Below the pieces are notes generated by a model. That model saw only the letters and a list, made by a program, of their open reading frames with translations, searched no databases and was not told the DNA's origin. The position numbers and the translations under genes were made by a program. Source: JAZUCL01 sp045639125 (GTDB lineage Bacteria; Bacillota; Clostridia; Oscillospirales; QAMX01). From it: DNA of 64,000 nt. Positions 36,094 to 45,383 of the stretch are shown here, piece after piece. Numbering within the stretch: position 1 is the first letter of the stretch; every line of letters begins with the position of its first letter. Where the stretch lies: the NCBI GenBank assembly GCA_045639125.1, contig JAZUCL010000021.1, positions 61,165 to 125,164 of the forward strand. Direction: 5' to 3'.

Positions 36094-38730
36094 ATGAATC
36101 CAAAACGAAAAGATAAAAGTTTTCTTAAATACTGCTTCATTATTCCAACGTTTTTAATGCTTATCGGCTACCTGTGTCGAGGCGTATTCCCGATTGGCGA
36201 CAATTCTGTACTTGCACTTGACTTGAATGCCCAGTATATATACTACTTTGAAGCATTTCGTCAGGCTGTATATGAGGGTAAAAGTATCCTTTACTCATGG
36301 AGTCAAAGTTTAAGCGGTGAGATGATAGGCATTTACGGATACTATCTGTCAAGTCCATTTACAATTATTATTTTACTGTTTCCAAAAGAGTATATTACAG
36401 AGGCTGTTTTAGTAATGACTGTTTGCAAAGTCGGTGCGGCAGGCGTTACCTTCGGATATTTTCTCTATAAAGCAAAGCCTATGTACAAATACTACATTGT
36501 TATATTGTCAGTTGCATACGCAATGATGTCATACGTAATTGTAAATGCAATGAATCCCATGTGGCTTGATGCAGTAATTTATCTTCCCATTATTATACTT
36601 GGCATACGAAAATTAGTAGACGAGGGGAAGTATACACTGTATTTTTTATCTCTTGCACTGACTATATTTGCAAATTATTATATCGGCTATATGATATGTA
36701 TTTTCTCTGTGTTGTATTTTGTTGCATACCTAATAGCAACAAATAGACTACATGGTGTCAAGGAACGTTTACGCCGTGTGGCACTGTTTGGCGGTGTATC
36801 CATACTGTCAGCGTGTGCCGTAGCAGTTATTATTCTACCGATTTACTACTCACTTTCCCTTGGTAAGATGGGCTTTTCAGCACCTAATTATGAGGTATAC
36901 TTACGCTATGACTTTTTAGAGTTTTTATCCAAACTACTAATTAACTCGTATGACTCGGTAAATGTTGAGGGTATGCCGTTTGTATACTGCACATCACTTG
37001 CACTTTTCCTTGTACCATTGTATTTTACTACTCCGCAAATTCGTGTGCGAAATAAGATTTGCATGGCAGGCTTACTCCTTGCGATATTTGCTATTATGAA
37101 TATATCCATTACGGAAATTGCGATGCACGGATTTCGCACACCAAATTGGCTTAACTACCGATATAGTTTTGTTGCATCATTTCTTATGTTAAGTGCTTCT
37201 GCAGACGCACTTAAATTTGTTGAGAATAACGGACATCGTGGAATTTTCAAGATTTTTGGCGGTCTGTTGTTTATGATTGCCGTGATACAGTACTTAAATA
37301 TTGAATACGTTAAAGTATTTGCGACACTGTATCTATCGGTTATCGTTTTTGGAATATATGCTGTTGTACTGTACTATGTAAGCATTGGAAAGAACCGTGA
37401 AGTTGCGGCTACTTTGCTTCTTGGCTGTATAATGCTTGAAGTTTTTTCAAATGCCCTTATGACGTTTGAAGATATAAATCAAGAGGTGTGGTACAGTTCA
37501 AGAAGTTCATATACTGACTTTATGGCGGAATCACGACCTGTAGTTGATTCTGTACTTAAATTAGATACAGGGCTTTACCGTATGGAAAAGACATACCATC
37601 GTACTGTAAATGACCCTATGGCACTTAAAATGAACGGAATATCTCATTCCACATCAACTCTAAATGCCGATGCACTGAAGTTTCTTAAAAATCTCGGTAT
37701 TAGTCAAAGAGATCACTGGTCACATTACAGCCATACTACAATCGCAACAGACTCATTACTTGGTGTAAAGTATGTACTGTCAAAGACACCTATGAGTGAT
37801 TACTATAAAAAGATTGATACCAAAGGGGAAATATCTGTTTACGAAAACCCTTATGTTTTGCCTATTATGTTTGTGGCAGACGATAATTACCCGGATAAGA
37901 CTATTTCTGCGGCTAATCCGTTTGAGTATCAGAATAAACTTATAAATTATCTTTTAGGCGAGAGCAACATTGAATACTTTAAGCGTATTGAGGTTAAATT
38001 GCCTGAAACGGAAAATGTATATTCAAAAAAATCGGGATTTCATAATGTGTATAAGAAGATGGATGAAGTGAAAGACGGCATAATATCATATTCGTTTGAG
38101 GCAGTCGGGGAAAATCCTATATACTGTTATTTTGCTTCTGATTACTCAACTGTGTGCAATCTGTCAGTAAACGGCGAATTTATTAGTGATTACTTTAACA
38201 ATGAAACCCACTGCGTTATGCCTCTTGGTGAGTATACAGACCAAGAAGATGTGACAGTTTCACTTGGTATATGCGAAAAAGATTTATATATCCGTCAAAA
38301 CGGCGTGTATTTTTACTATCTTGATATGGACTTGTTTGAAAAGGCGGTAGAAGCACTTTGCGTTGGTGGTGTCGGGATAAGTAAACATACGCCAACATAT
38401 ATTGAGGGGTCATTTATAACGTCAAAAAATGAGTCAACGGTGTTTTCGTCAATACCTTATGAGACCGGCTGGACGATTACGGTAGATGGGAAGAAAGTCC
38501 CATACGAAAAGGGAGCCGACAGTCTTATAGCGTTTCGTGTTTCAGGACGTGGCGAGCATACGGTAACGATGAAATATATGCCACCGGGGCTACTGCTTGG
38601 TGGAGTAATTTCCGCTTGTGCAATTACTTTATTTGTTCTTTGTTTTTTGTATAGCAGACATAGACGTAAGGAGCGAGAATACGCTTCACACATTGTATCA
38701 ATGCAGGAAACAATATCCGATAATGAATAG
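36094..38730 (+). CDS. YfhO family membrane protein
   Basis: 878 residues: about a dozen membrane segments in the first ~450 residues, a large extracytoplasmic domain, and a last helix near residue 840 before a charged tail. The N-terminal GDNSVLALDLNAQYIYYFEAFR and YRMEKTYHRTVND-type loop match the YfhO family, GT-C-like proteins needed in B. subtilis and Listeria for glycosylating teichoic acid. Substrate here unknown. ATG 36094 follows AAAGGAGA. A strong terminator follows. Confidence 0.88.
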   Translation: MNPKRKDKSFLKYCFIIPTFLMLIGYLCRGVFPIGDNSVLALDLNAQYIYYFEAFRQAVYEGKSILYSWSQSLSGEMIGIYGYYLSSPFTIIILLFPKEYITEAVLVMTVCKVGAAGVTFGYFLYKAKPMYKYYIVILSVAYAMMSYVIVNAMNPMWLDAVIYLPIIILGIRKLVDEGKYTLYFLSLALTIFANYYIGYMICIFSVLYFVAYLIATNRLHGVKERLRRVALFGGVSILSACAVAVIILPIYYSLSLGKMGFSAPNYEVYLRYDFLEFLSKLLINSYDSVNVEGMPFVYCTSLALFLVPLYFTTPQIRVRNKICMAGLLLAIFAIMNISITEIAMHGFRTPNWLNYRYSFVASFLMLSASADALKFVENNGHRGIFKIFGGLLFMIAVIQYLNIEYVKVFATLYLSVIVFGIYAVVLYYVSIGKNREVAATLLLGCIMLEVFSNALMTFEDINQEVWYSSRSSYTDFMAESRPVVDSVLKLDTGLYRMEKTYHRTVNDPMALKMNGISHSTSTLNADALKFLKNLGISQRDHWSHYSHTTIATDSLLGVKYVLSKTPMSDYYKKIDTKGEISVYENPYVLPIMFVADDNYPDKTISAANPFEYQNKLINYLLGESNIEYFKRIEVKLPETENVYSKKSGFHNVYKKMDEVKDGIISYSFEAVGENPIYCYFASDYSTVCNLSVNGEFISDYFNNETHCVMPLGEYTDQEDVTVSLGICEKDLYIRQNGVYFYYLDMDLFEKAVEALCVGGVGISKHTPTYIEGSFITSKNESTVFSSIPYETGWTITVDGKKVPYEKGADSLIAFRVSGRGEHTVTMKYMPPGLLLGGVISACAITLFVLCFLYSRHRRKEREYASHIVSMQETISDNE

Positions 38731-38731
38731 A

Positions 38732-38763
38732 AAAAATGGCTTATCGACAGATAAGCCATTTTT
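38732..38763 (+). terminator. bidirectional terminator between convergent genes
   Basis: AAAAATGGCTTATC/GATAAGCCATTTTT (38732-38745/38750-38763), loop GACA; A-run before and T-run after make it usable from both strands. The 120 bp up to the convergent gene show nothing else. Confidence 0.92.
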
Positions 38764-38883
38764 ACGTCTAATTTACCGTTGTGTCAGTCTAAGAAGAAGT
38801 AGGAGTCATGTCACATACTACTATGTATACGCTCAAAACTCATTAGAGTTGATAAGATCTGCGGTAGCGTTAAAAATTTACCC

Positions 38884-39516
38884 TCAGTTCAAAAAAGGAA
38901 TATCTCTTATATCACAGTAGACGGGGCAGGGGAGTTTTGAAAGAGATTCAAAACTTGCATGCCCGTTTGCCACGAGGAAACAGTCAATGCCCATTGCTAA
39001 GGCTGTATCGTAGTCGTGGTGCGTATCACCGATAAGGACGGCATTGGCAGGACAGGTGCGAGTTACATAATCTTTACCAAGTTGTGTTTTGCTATATGCG
39101 TGTATAGTGTCAAGTCCAAGCACGTCATCAAAAAAATGGAGTATACCTAAAAAGTCAAGTTGTGAAGTAAGCATTTTTAGTTGGGTGGCAGACAGCACAA
39201 TTTGTTTGATACCCTTTTCTTTACACCGTGAAAGAATTTCAACTACACCTGTATACAGCGTTGCCGACAGTACATTTTTATTATACTCGTCTACCCATTC
39301 AACTGCAAGGTCGTCATAACTTTCCTTTTCAAAGTCAAAGCCAAGACGGCGGTAGTAATCAATAATCGGAAATCCAAACACCTTATGGTATGCAGCAGTG
39401 TTCGGAATGATTGGCATTTTACGACGTGCCAGTAATGTGTTGGCACTTTTTATGCCTGTTTCCACGTCATCAAGCAATGTGCCATTAAAATCCCAGAAAA
39501 TATGCGTATAATCCAT
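38884..39516 (-). CDS. HAD-family hydrolase (phosphoglycolate-phosphatase-like)
   Basis: 210 residues, the only gene on the minus strand. Motif I is FWDFNGTLL: the nucleophile D9 is kept, but the usual second aspartate is N11. Motif II is VLSATQ, motif IV GDTHHDYDTALAMG. The alpha-helical cap between motifs I and II fits the phosphoglycolate phosphatase/beta-phosphoglucomutase group. The DxN variant could alter or weaken catalysis, though I recall similar DFNGT sequences in other gut Firmicutes. It has its own promoter facing away from the mannitol-type dehydrogenase. Confidence 0.85.
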   Translation of the reverse strand: MDYTHIFWDFNGTLLDDVETGIKSANTLLARRKMPIIPNTAAYHKVFGFPIIDYYRRLGFDFEKESYDDLAVEWVDEYNKNVLSATLYTGVVEILSRCKEKGIKQIVLSATQLKMLTSQLDFLGILHFFDDVLGLDTIHAYSKTQLGKDYVTRTCPANAVLIGDTHHDYDTALAMGIDCFLVANGHASFESLSKLPCPVYCDIRDIPFLN

Positions 39517-39550
39517 TTGCTCACCGCCTGTTTTTTGAAGTCACATATTT

Positions 39551-39579
39551 ATTATATATCAAAAAATTTTAACATACAA
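39551..39579 (-). promoter_or_regulatory. promoter of the minus-strand HAD gene
   Basis: On the minus strand TTGTAT (39579-39574), 17-bp spacer, TATAAT (39556-39551), 35 bp before the start codon. Confidence 0.7.
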
Positions 39580-39627
39580 GAAGCGATTCGAATTTTACAA
39601 AATTGGCGTTTATTGTGCTGAAATCTA

Positions 39628-39656
39628 TTGCTTTTTACTCGCATTTATGATACTAT
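39628..39656 (+). promoter_or_regulatory. promoter of the mannitol-type dehydrogenase
   Basis: TTGCTT (39628-39633), 17-bp spacer, TACTAT (39651-39656) with TGA extending the -10. Divergent from the HAD promoter. Confidence 0.6.
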
Positions 39657-39711
39657 CTGTAATGTGTATGGCACAACTTTCAGGAATATACGTTAAAAGG
39701 AGTCGTTAGTT

Positions 39712-41280
39712 ATGAGCGTACAGCCGTTGACACAAAGTTTAATTGAAAATAAGGCGTTTTGGGAGGGTAAAAATGCACAACTTCCCAAATATTCAAGAAA
39801 AGATACTCCGGTAAATGCTATTTGTTTCTCTATGGGACGAATGGGATTTGGACACTTTGGCGACATTATTCAAGACGTTCTTGACCGTGGCGGAAAGGCG
39901 GGTACTATTGCAGGTGTTGAAACATTCTCCTTAGACTATTATAACGGACTAAAGAGTAATGACCTTCTTGTTACTCAAATTATCTATGGTAGCGAAAAAG
40001 GACAGGCACTTGCAAAAATCCAGGGTGCATTTACTGACGCTTTATTTATTGACGACAATACAGACAGTGAGGATTGGGGCAAACTTCTTAATTATGCTCG
40101 TGATGAGCGGGTACAGTATGCAACAATCAACGCTCCTGAGGTTGTATATGGTATGAAGTACTCCGGTGGTGACTTTGCTGAGCCTACTGCTCCCAAGGTA
40201 ATTGCCGATATGGAAAATGGTACATATACATCTGACCCAGGTAAGTGGACAAAATTTGCACTTGAAAGATTTAATGCAGGTCTTAAATTTGCGTTTGTCA
40301 GTTGTACAAACTTCTCTAAGAATGGTTTCTTCACCGGTGCTGTTATTCGTACAATGGCTCGTGCATGGGAAGAAAAGGGCTTTGCACCAAAGGGATTCCT
40401 TGCATACGTTTCTGACCGCAATCAAGTTGGTTTCCCAAATACTATGGTTGACCGTATCGCTGTATCTCCTGATGCTGCTGTTGCAGAGATAATGGAGAAT
40501 GTAGGTATCAAGTCAAATGTCGTTGTAACGGAGGAAAATCGTTACTGGGCAATCGAGGACGTATTTCCGGGCGGCAGACCTGAGTTTGAAAAGGCTGACG
40601 GCGTATTCATGTGTGCAAACTTCGAAGAAGTTAAGAAGTATGAGGATATGAAACTTCGTATTCTCAATATGTCCCATACTACTATTGCAAGCCTTGGCGT
40701 ACTTCTTGGTTACACAGGTGCGTATGGCAATTACAAGGCAATGCAGGAGAAGGTTATCGTTTCCAATATCTCCGCTATTATTGACATTGTTAAGAGTATT
40801 ATCGCAAAGCCTGCAGGCATTGATGTGAATACATTTATTGCTGATACATTTACAAGACTTAATAACCCCAATATCCCCGATGACCCAATGCGTATTGCAC
40901 TTAACGCCTCTACAAAGATTGTTCCTCGTTTAATGGATACATATTGGGAGGGTCTTGAAGCAGGCAAGTCTGCCAGTGAGTTGAGTGTTATTTTATACCC
41001 TGTTGCAGGTTTCCTTCGTTACACTCTTGGCACTGACGACAATGGTAAAAAGTATGAACTTGAAGGTGATCCTATCCGTGACCTCCTTATTGAGTGCGGT
41101 GAAAAGGCTGCTGCCGGTGAGTGTGTAAAGTGTGCATTTAAGCCACTTCTTTCCGACCCTCAAGTTATGGGCAAAAACTTACTTGAAGAGCCTGAGGTGC
41201 TTGACGAACTTCTCGGTTATGTTAAGGAAATGCTCAAGGGTAGTGGTTCTGTTCGTGCCTTTATTGAAAGCAAGTTCTAA
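39712..41280 (+). CDS. mannitol/fructuronate dehydrogenase family protein
   Basis: 522 residues of the long-chain polyol dehydrogenase family. Hallmarks: the N-terminal Rossmann-like FSMGRMGFGHFGD, VGFPNTMVDRIAVSP, WAIEDVFPGGRPEFE, RILNMSHTTIASLGVLLGY and IALNASTKIVPRL, with the catalytic lysine probably the K of NASTKI. Members interconvert mannitol/fructose, tagaturonate/altronate or fructuronate/mannonate using NAD(P). The specific substrate cannot be told, and no sugar-uptake gene is adjacent. ATG 39712 follows AAAGGAG. Terminator follows. Confidence 0.9.
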   Translation: MSVQPLTQSLIENKAFWEGKNAQLPKYSRKDTPVNAICFSMGRMGFGHFGDIIQDVLDRGGKAGTIAGVETFSLDYYNGLKSNDLLVTQIIYGSEKGQALAKIQGAFTDALFIDDNTDSEDWGKLLNYARDERVQYATINAPEVVYGMKYSGGDFAEPTAPKVIADMENGTYTSDPGKWTKFALERFNAGLKFAFVSCTNFSKNGFFTGAVIRTMARAWEEKGFAPKGFLAYVSDRNQVGFPNTMVDRIAVSPDAAVAEIMENVGIKSNVVVTEENRYWAIEDVFPGGRPEFEKADGVFMCANFEEVKKYEDMKLRILNMSHTTIASLGVLLGYTGAYGNYKAMQEKVIVSNISAIIDIVKSIIAKPAGIDVNTFIADTFTRLNNPNIPDDPMRIALNASTKIVPRLMDTYWEGLEAGKSASELSVILYPVAGFLRYTLGTDDNGKKYELEGDPIRDLLIECGEKAAAGECVKCAFKPLLSDPQVMGKNLLEEPEVLDELLGYVKEMLKGSGSVRAFIESKF

Positions 41281-41298
41281 TCAAATTTTACATAAAAC

Positions 41299-41325
41299 CA
41301 AGCCACCGTCGGTGGCTTGATTTTA
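41299..41325 (+). terminator. Rho-independent terminator after the dehydrogenase
   Basis: CAAGCCACC/GGTGGCTTG (41299-41307/41311-41319), loop GTC, then ATTTTAT. Confidence 0.85.
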
Positions 41326-41384
41326 TATCTTGGTTACTAATGAATTTATAAATATTATAATACATTAACTACGGATGTGAACGA

Positions 41385-42095
41385 ATGAAAAAAGAAGTAT
41401 TTCTTTGCGGAATAAAAGACGGGTTACCTATTGGTTTAGGTTATTTGTCGGTAAGTTTCGCCTTTGGTATGATGGCGGTTGAAAGCGGACTCCCCGTATG
41501 GTCAGCCCTTTTAATTTCAATGACAAATCTCACCTCTGCCGGTCAGGTGGCAGGTGTACAACTTATAACGGGCGGAGGTACATACGTTGAGTTGTTTATT
41601 ACCACTGTTGTAATAAATCTTCGTTATACGTTGATGTCATTGTCACTGTCACAAAAACTATCACTCAAAATGTCGAAGTGGGTGCGAATTTTATTACCTT
41701 TTGGAAATACTGACGAGATATTTGCAGTTGCAATGCAGTCGGAAGGTGCAGTAACCGGCACATATTTCGGCGGTTTGATGCTTCTTCCGTATCTTGGTTG
41801 GAGTATCGGAACACTTTTAGGTGCCACAATGATGTCGCTTCTTCCGACAATCATTCGCAGTGCATTAGGACTTGCACTTTACGGAATGTTTTTAGCGATT
41901 ATTATACCTGTGGCACGTCAGAAGAAAGCAGTGGCATTTACTGTTATACTTGCCGCTTGTCTTAGTATTCTATTCTACTACACACCTGGACTTTCACTGT
42001 TGTCAAGCGGTTGGTCTATAATTATATGTGCAGTAGTTTCTGCGTCTTGTGCTGCTATACTTCATCCGATTAAAGATGTACAGGAGGATGAGTAG
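41385..42095 (+). CDS. azlC: AzlC-family branched-chain amino acid exporter subunit
   Basis: 236 residues, multi-pass. The start GIKDGLPIGLGYLSVSFAFGMMA and TSAGQVAGVQLI match AzlC. AzlC and AzlD together export branched-chain amino acids (AzlCD of B. subtilis; YgaZH of E. coli). ATG 41385; a TATAAT at 41356-41361 may be its -10, although the -35 is poor. azlD starts 1 bp after its stop codon. Confidence 0.93.
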   Translation: MKKEVFLCGIKDGLPIGLGYLSVSFAFGMMAVESGLPVWSALLISMTNLTSAGQVAGVQLITGGGTYVELFITTVVINLRYTLMSLSLSQKLSLKMSKWVRILLPFGNTDEIFAVAMQSEGAVTGTYFGGLMLLPYLGWSIGTLLGATMMSLLPTIIRSALGLALYGMFLAIIIPVARQKKAVAFTVILAACLSILFYYTPGLSLLSSGWSIIICAVVSASCAAILHPIKDVQEDE

Positions 42096-42096
42096 T

Positions 42097-42411
42097 ATGG
42101 AGAACATTTTGATTTCAATTCTCATTATGGCAGGTACGACTTATTTACTTCGCATGCTGCCGATTGCGATTTTCAGAAAGAAAATCAAGAATCGGTTTTT
42201 CAAGTCGTTTCTTGCATATATTCCTTATGCAGTATTGTCGGCAATGACGTTCCCTTCGATTCTTTATTCCACGGGAAATATTTATTCTTCGACTGTCGGT
42301 ATGACAGTAGCACTGTTTGCGGCATTTTTCGGGAAAAGTCTTATAACCGTAGCCGTATCTGCATCTGCAGCGGCTTTTTGCACCCAATTATTTATTCAAT
42401 TTATACTGTGA
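42097..42411 (+). CDS. azlD: AzlD-family branched-chain amino acid exporter small subunit
   Basis: 104 residues, three to four hydrophobic segments, with TYLLRMLPIAIFRKKI near the start and FLAYIPYAVLSAMTFPSIL, both typical of AzlD. It completes the AzlC exporter. ATG 42097 follows CAGGAGGA at 42081-42088; the longer frame starting inside azlC is rejected because it lacks that site. Confidence 0.92.
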   Translation: MENILISILIMAGTTYLLRMLPIAIFRKKIKNRFFKSFLAYIPYAVLSAMTFPSILYSTGNIYSSTVGMTVALFAAFFGKSLITVAVSASAAAFCTQLFIQFIL

Positions 42412-42425
42412 AAATGAGGGACTCT

Positions 42426-43208
42426 ATGATAAAGGCAGTCTTTTTTGACATTGACGGAACACTGTTACCGTTTAATTCAAATAAAATTCCTGCGTCTACT
42501 CGTGATGCTTTAGACGCTATGCGTGCAAAGGGTATTTTGCTGTTTATTGCAACAGGACGCTGCCCGTCGCAACTTGACTATATTCGCAAATTAGTGGATT
42601 ATTCGTTTGACGGTATGATTATGATGAATGGTCAGTACTGCACATACCATGATGAACTTATATATTCACAGCCGATTACAAATTCCGATTTTTTCGGTTT
42701 GCGTGTATATCACGAAAAAAATCCTACAAGTCTCGGCTGTGTGGACGAGATGTTTATTCGCTATTATAATGAAAAGTCCCCTGTATATTATGGCAGTGTA
42801 CCTGTCGATTCACCGCCGTTTGGAGAGGTACTTAATGAAATAGCAAATAACGGTGGCTCACTGTATCAAATATCTGCAAAAATGGACGATATACAGGAAA
42901 AAGAACTGCTTTCTATGATGCCTGACAGTAAAATAGTAAGGTGGCACCCTGAATTCGTAGATGTAATCCCAAAAAACGGCGGAAAAGACGTTGGAATTAA
43001 ACACGTGCTTTCTGCACTGAATATACCAATATCAAAGACTGCCGCATTCGGTGATGGTGGTAACGATATTGCAATGCTTGAGGCAGTTGGTATCGGGATT
43101 GCCATGGGCAATGCAGGAGAATCGGTTAAACGCAGTGCAGATTATGTTACTACGGCAGTAGACGATGACGGAATTTTCAATGCGTGCAAGCATTTTAATT
43201 TTATTTGA
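42426..43208 (+). CDS. Cof-type HAD hydrolase
   Basis: 260 residues. Motif I FFDIDGTLLPF is at the N-terminus, then IATGRCP, a large C2 cap, and motif IV AAFGDGGNDIAMLEAVGIGIAMGNA. These define the Cof/YbjI/YidA group of sugar-phosphate and FMN-type phosphatases. ATG 42426 follows GAGGG at 42416-42420; ATG 42414 is an alternative. Close to azlD (14 bp), so it may share its transcript. Substrate unknown. Confidence 0.88.
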   Translation: MIKAVFFDIDGTLLPFNSNKIPASTRDALDAMRAKGILLFIATGRCPSQLDYIRKLVDYSFDGMIMMNGQYCTYHDELIYSQPITNSDFFGLRVYHEKNPTSLGCVDEMFIRYYNEKSPVYYGSVPVDSPPFGEVLNEIANNGGSLYQISAKMDDIQEKELLSMMPDSKIVRWHPEFVDVIPKNGGKDVGIKHVLSALNIPISKTAAFGDGGNDIAMLEAVGIGIAMGNAGESVKRSADYVTTAVDDDGIFNACKHFNFI

Positions 43209-43286
43209 GAAAAATTTATATTTTTGGGAACAATTTTAATTTTACTTGCGTCTTAACCTACAAACACAAGAAAGGAATTTGAAAAA

Positions 43287-44321
43287 ATGAAAAAGACAAA
43301 AGTTATTGCAATGTTAATGGCACTGGTAATGTGTATGACAGTTATGCTGTCTGCAACTGCGTATGACGCAAAGGACGGACAGGCAAAGGCAGAAATTCTT
43401 TCCACCCTCGGTCTTTTCAAGGGTACAGACAAAGGTTTTGAACTTGACCGTGCACCTACACGTCTTGAAGCACTTATTATGCTTATCCGTATGACCGGTA
43501 TGGAAAACGAAGCACTTTACGGTGAGTGGGAACATCCATTTACTGATGCACCTACTTGGGAAGGTGCTAACGAATATCTCGGCTATGCCTACGAAAACGG
43601 ACTTGCCGCAGGTAATACTCCCACTACGTTTGATCCTAACTCTACCGCTACTGCTCAGGTATATACAACATTCGTTCTCCGTGCTCTCGGTTACAAGGAC
43701 GCTCCGGAAGGCACAGTATATAATAACTGGGACAGATTCGGAGAAAGAGAAAATCTTTTTGATAATGTAAATACATCCTCCTTTAAGCGTGGTGATGCGG
43801 CTGTTATGTCCTATAACGCACTTAATGCTAAGATGTTAGATACTGATACAAAACTTTCCGATGTGCTTCTTGATAAGGGTGTATATAACGAACTGACCTG
43901 GACACGTGGCGAGATTCTGGCAGGCAAGAAAGTTACTGCTGACAGCAAATTGATTGATATTGCTGCACTTATTTATTCAGATACCGACCTTTACACCAAC
44001 GCACTTATGGTGTCTGAAATAAATGACGACAACCTTTCTTATTTCTTAGGTGTTGACAAACTCGGCTACGAGGAAGCAATTGCTGTTGAGCCACTTATGT
44101 CAAGCCGTGCTCACAGCGTTTGCGTTATTCGCATGAAGAACGAAACGGGAGCAATCGGTGCAGTTAAGGATATTCGTGAAAACGTTGATCCTCGCAAGTG
44201 GGTATGCGTAGGTGTTGATCAAGAGCATGTACATACCGACCGTATCGGCAACCTTGTTGTTCTCATTATGGATAACGACAACGATACTGCACTCCTAAAT
44301 AACTTTAAGAAACTTAAGTAA
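43287..44321 (+). CDS. secreted SLH-domain protein
   Basis: 344 residues. A signal peptide (MKKTKVIAMLMALVMCMTVM then LSATAYDA) is followed by S-layer homology repeats: GLFKGTDKGFELDRAPTRLEALIMLIRM and the second around GYAYENGLAAGNTPTTFDPNSTATAQVYTTFVLRALGY. SLH repeats bind pyruvylated cell-wall polymers. The C-terminal ~150 residues are of no family I recognise. Start ATG follows AAAGGAAT. Two bp before the next gene, so probably co-transcribed with that lipoprotein. Confidence 0.85.
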   Translation: MKKTKVIAMLMALVMCMTVMLSATAYDAKDGQAKAEILSTLGLFKGTDKGFELDRAPTRLEALIMLIRMTGMENEALYGEWEHPFTDAPTWEGANEYLGYAYENGLAAGNTPTTFDPNSTATAQVYTTFVLRALGYKDAPEGTVYNNWDRFGERENLFDNVNTSSFKRGDAAVMSYNALNAKMLDTDTKLSDVLLDKGVYNELTWTRGEILAGKKVTADSKLIDIAALIYSDTDLYTNALMVSEINDDNLSYFLGVDKLGYEEAIAVEPLMSSRAHSVCVIRMKNETGAIGAVKDIRENVDPRKWVCVGVDQEHVHTDRIGNLVVLIMDNDNDTALLNNFKKLK

Positions 44322-44322
44322 T

Positions 44323-45231
44323 ATGAGAGTTTTATCACTTGTTTTATGCCTTATACTTCTGTTTTCTGCTTGCGATGCACAGGTGCAAAACGGTGTGGTA
44401 GGCGAGATTGTGACAGACAACGGCACTGAGTATTATGTGGAAAACGGGTCGTTCGTTGAAGTGGCAAAGCCCTTTGACGAGAATGAGGCGGTACGCTTTG
44501 CATCGAAGATTGAATCTATCGTAAAGATGTACGGTGATACAGAGCCGACACTTGCAATCATTCCCGACAAGACTTATTACGCTTCCGATTGCCCTGAAGA
44601 ATTTGTTCTCGACCACAGCGAAATGACAAAGGTATTGGAAAAGGAACTTGAAGGCATTACTTTTGCCGAGTTGTCGGATTTGTATACATGGGATTCGTTT
44701 TATCTCACTGACCTCCATTGGCGTCAGGAGATTTTAGGTGAGACGGCGAAACGTATTGGTGATGCGTTGGGTAAAAGTATAGATATGAATGAGTTTACAG
44801 CAGAAACTGTCGGTACATTCAATGGAATATATTCTGAACTTGCCCCCAATTCATCAGAACCTCTAATTATACTAAATCACCCTGACTTTCAAGATGTTAC
44901 AGTTGAGCATTTTGAGAAAGAATGTAAGAGTGTATACGACCTGTCGTTAATTGACAGCGACAACTCTTATGACGTGTTTATGTCAGGGGCATCACCTTTA
45001 AGTGTTGTTAAAAACCCAAATGCACCTAAAGGTACATCGCTCTTGGTATTTCGTGACTCATTTGCATCGTCCATCATACCGCTACTTATACCAAACTACG
45101 AAACGATAACATTAGTGGATTTGCGTTATATGCACTCGTCACTTCTTAAACAGTACGTTCCATCGGCTGACGGAGACATATTATTTCTCTTTAGTGGCCG
45201 TGTCGTAAACAACAGTGCAATGCTTAAATAG
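44323..45231 (+). CDS. DHHW-family lipoprotein (AlgX/SGNH-like)
   Basis: 302 residues. A lipobox LLFSAC gives Cys 17 as the lipid anchor. The motif YLTDLHWRQ and the later LLVFRDSFASSIIPLL are the two halves of the catalytic site of DHHW proteins, related to AlgX/AlgJ O-acetyltransferases acting outside the cell. The aspartate and histidine of DxHW and the serine of RDSF are present. It follows the SLH protein by 1 bp, so both may act on a surface polymer. A terminator follows. Confidence 0.8.
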   Translation: MRVLSLVLCLILLFSACDAQVQNGVVGEIVTDNGTEYYVENGSFVEVAKPFDENEAVRFASKIESIVKMYGDTEPTLAIIPDKTYYASDCPEEFVLDHSEMTKVLEKELEGITFAELSDLYTWDSFYLTDLHWRQEILGETAKRIGDALGKSIDMNEFTAETVGTFNGIYSELAPNSSEPLIILNHPDFQDVTVEHFEKECKSVYDLSLIDSDNSYDVFMSGASPLSVVKNPNAPKGTSLLVFRDSFASSIIPLLIPNYETITLVDLRYMHSSLLKQYVPSADGDILFLFSGRVVNNSAMLK

Positions 45232-45247
45232 AGTTATTGGAAGAACA

Positions 45248-45280
45248 AGCCGTCCGACAATAAGTCGGGCGGCTGTTTTC
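45248..45280 (+). terminator. Rho-independent terminator after the DHHW gene
   Basis: AGCCGTCCGAC/GTCGGGCGGCT (45248-45258/45264-45274, one G-T pair), then GTTTTC. Confidence 0.85.
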
Positions 45281-45330
45281 ATCTAACGTAAAAACAAATA
45301 TTTATATAACAATAGCAAAAGTGTGAAGAA

Positions 45331-45341
45331 TATGATATAAT
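45331..45341 (+). promoter_or_regulatory. extended -10 promoter of cysK
   Basis: TGATATAAT (45333-45341) is an extended -10; the -35 region is weak. It is 43 bp before the start codon. Confidence 0.55.
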
Positions 45342-45383
45342 AAATCTATACAAAAAATAATTTTCTGTGTTAAAGGAGCAACC

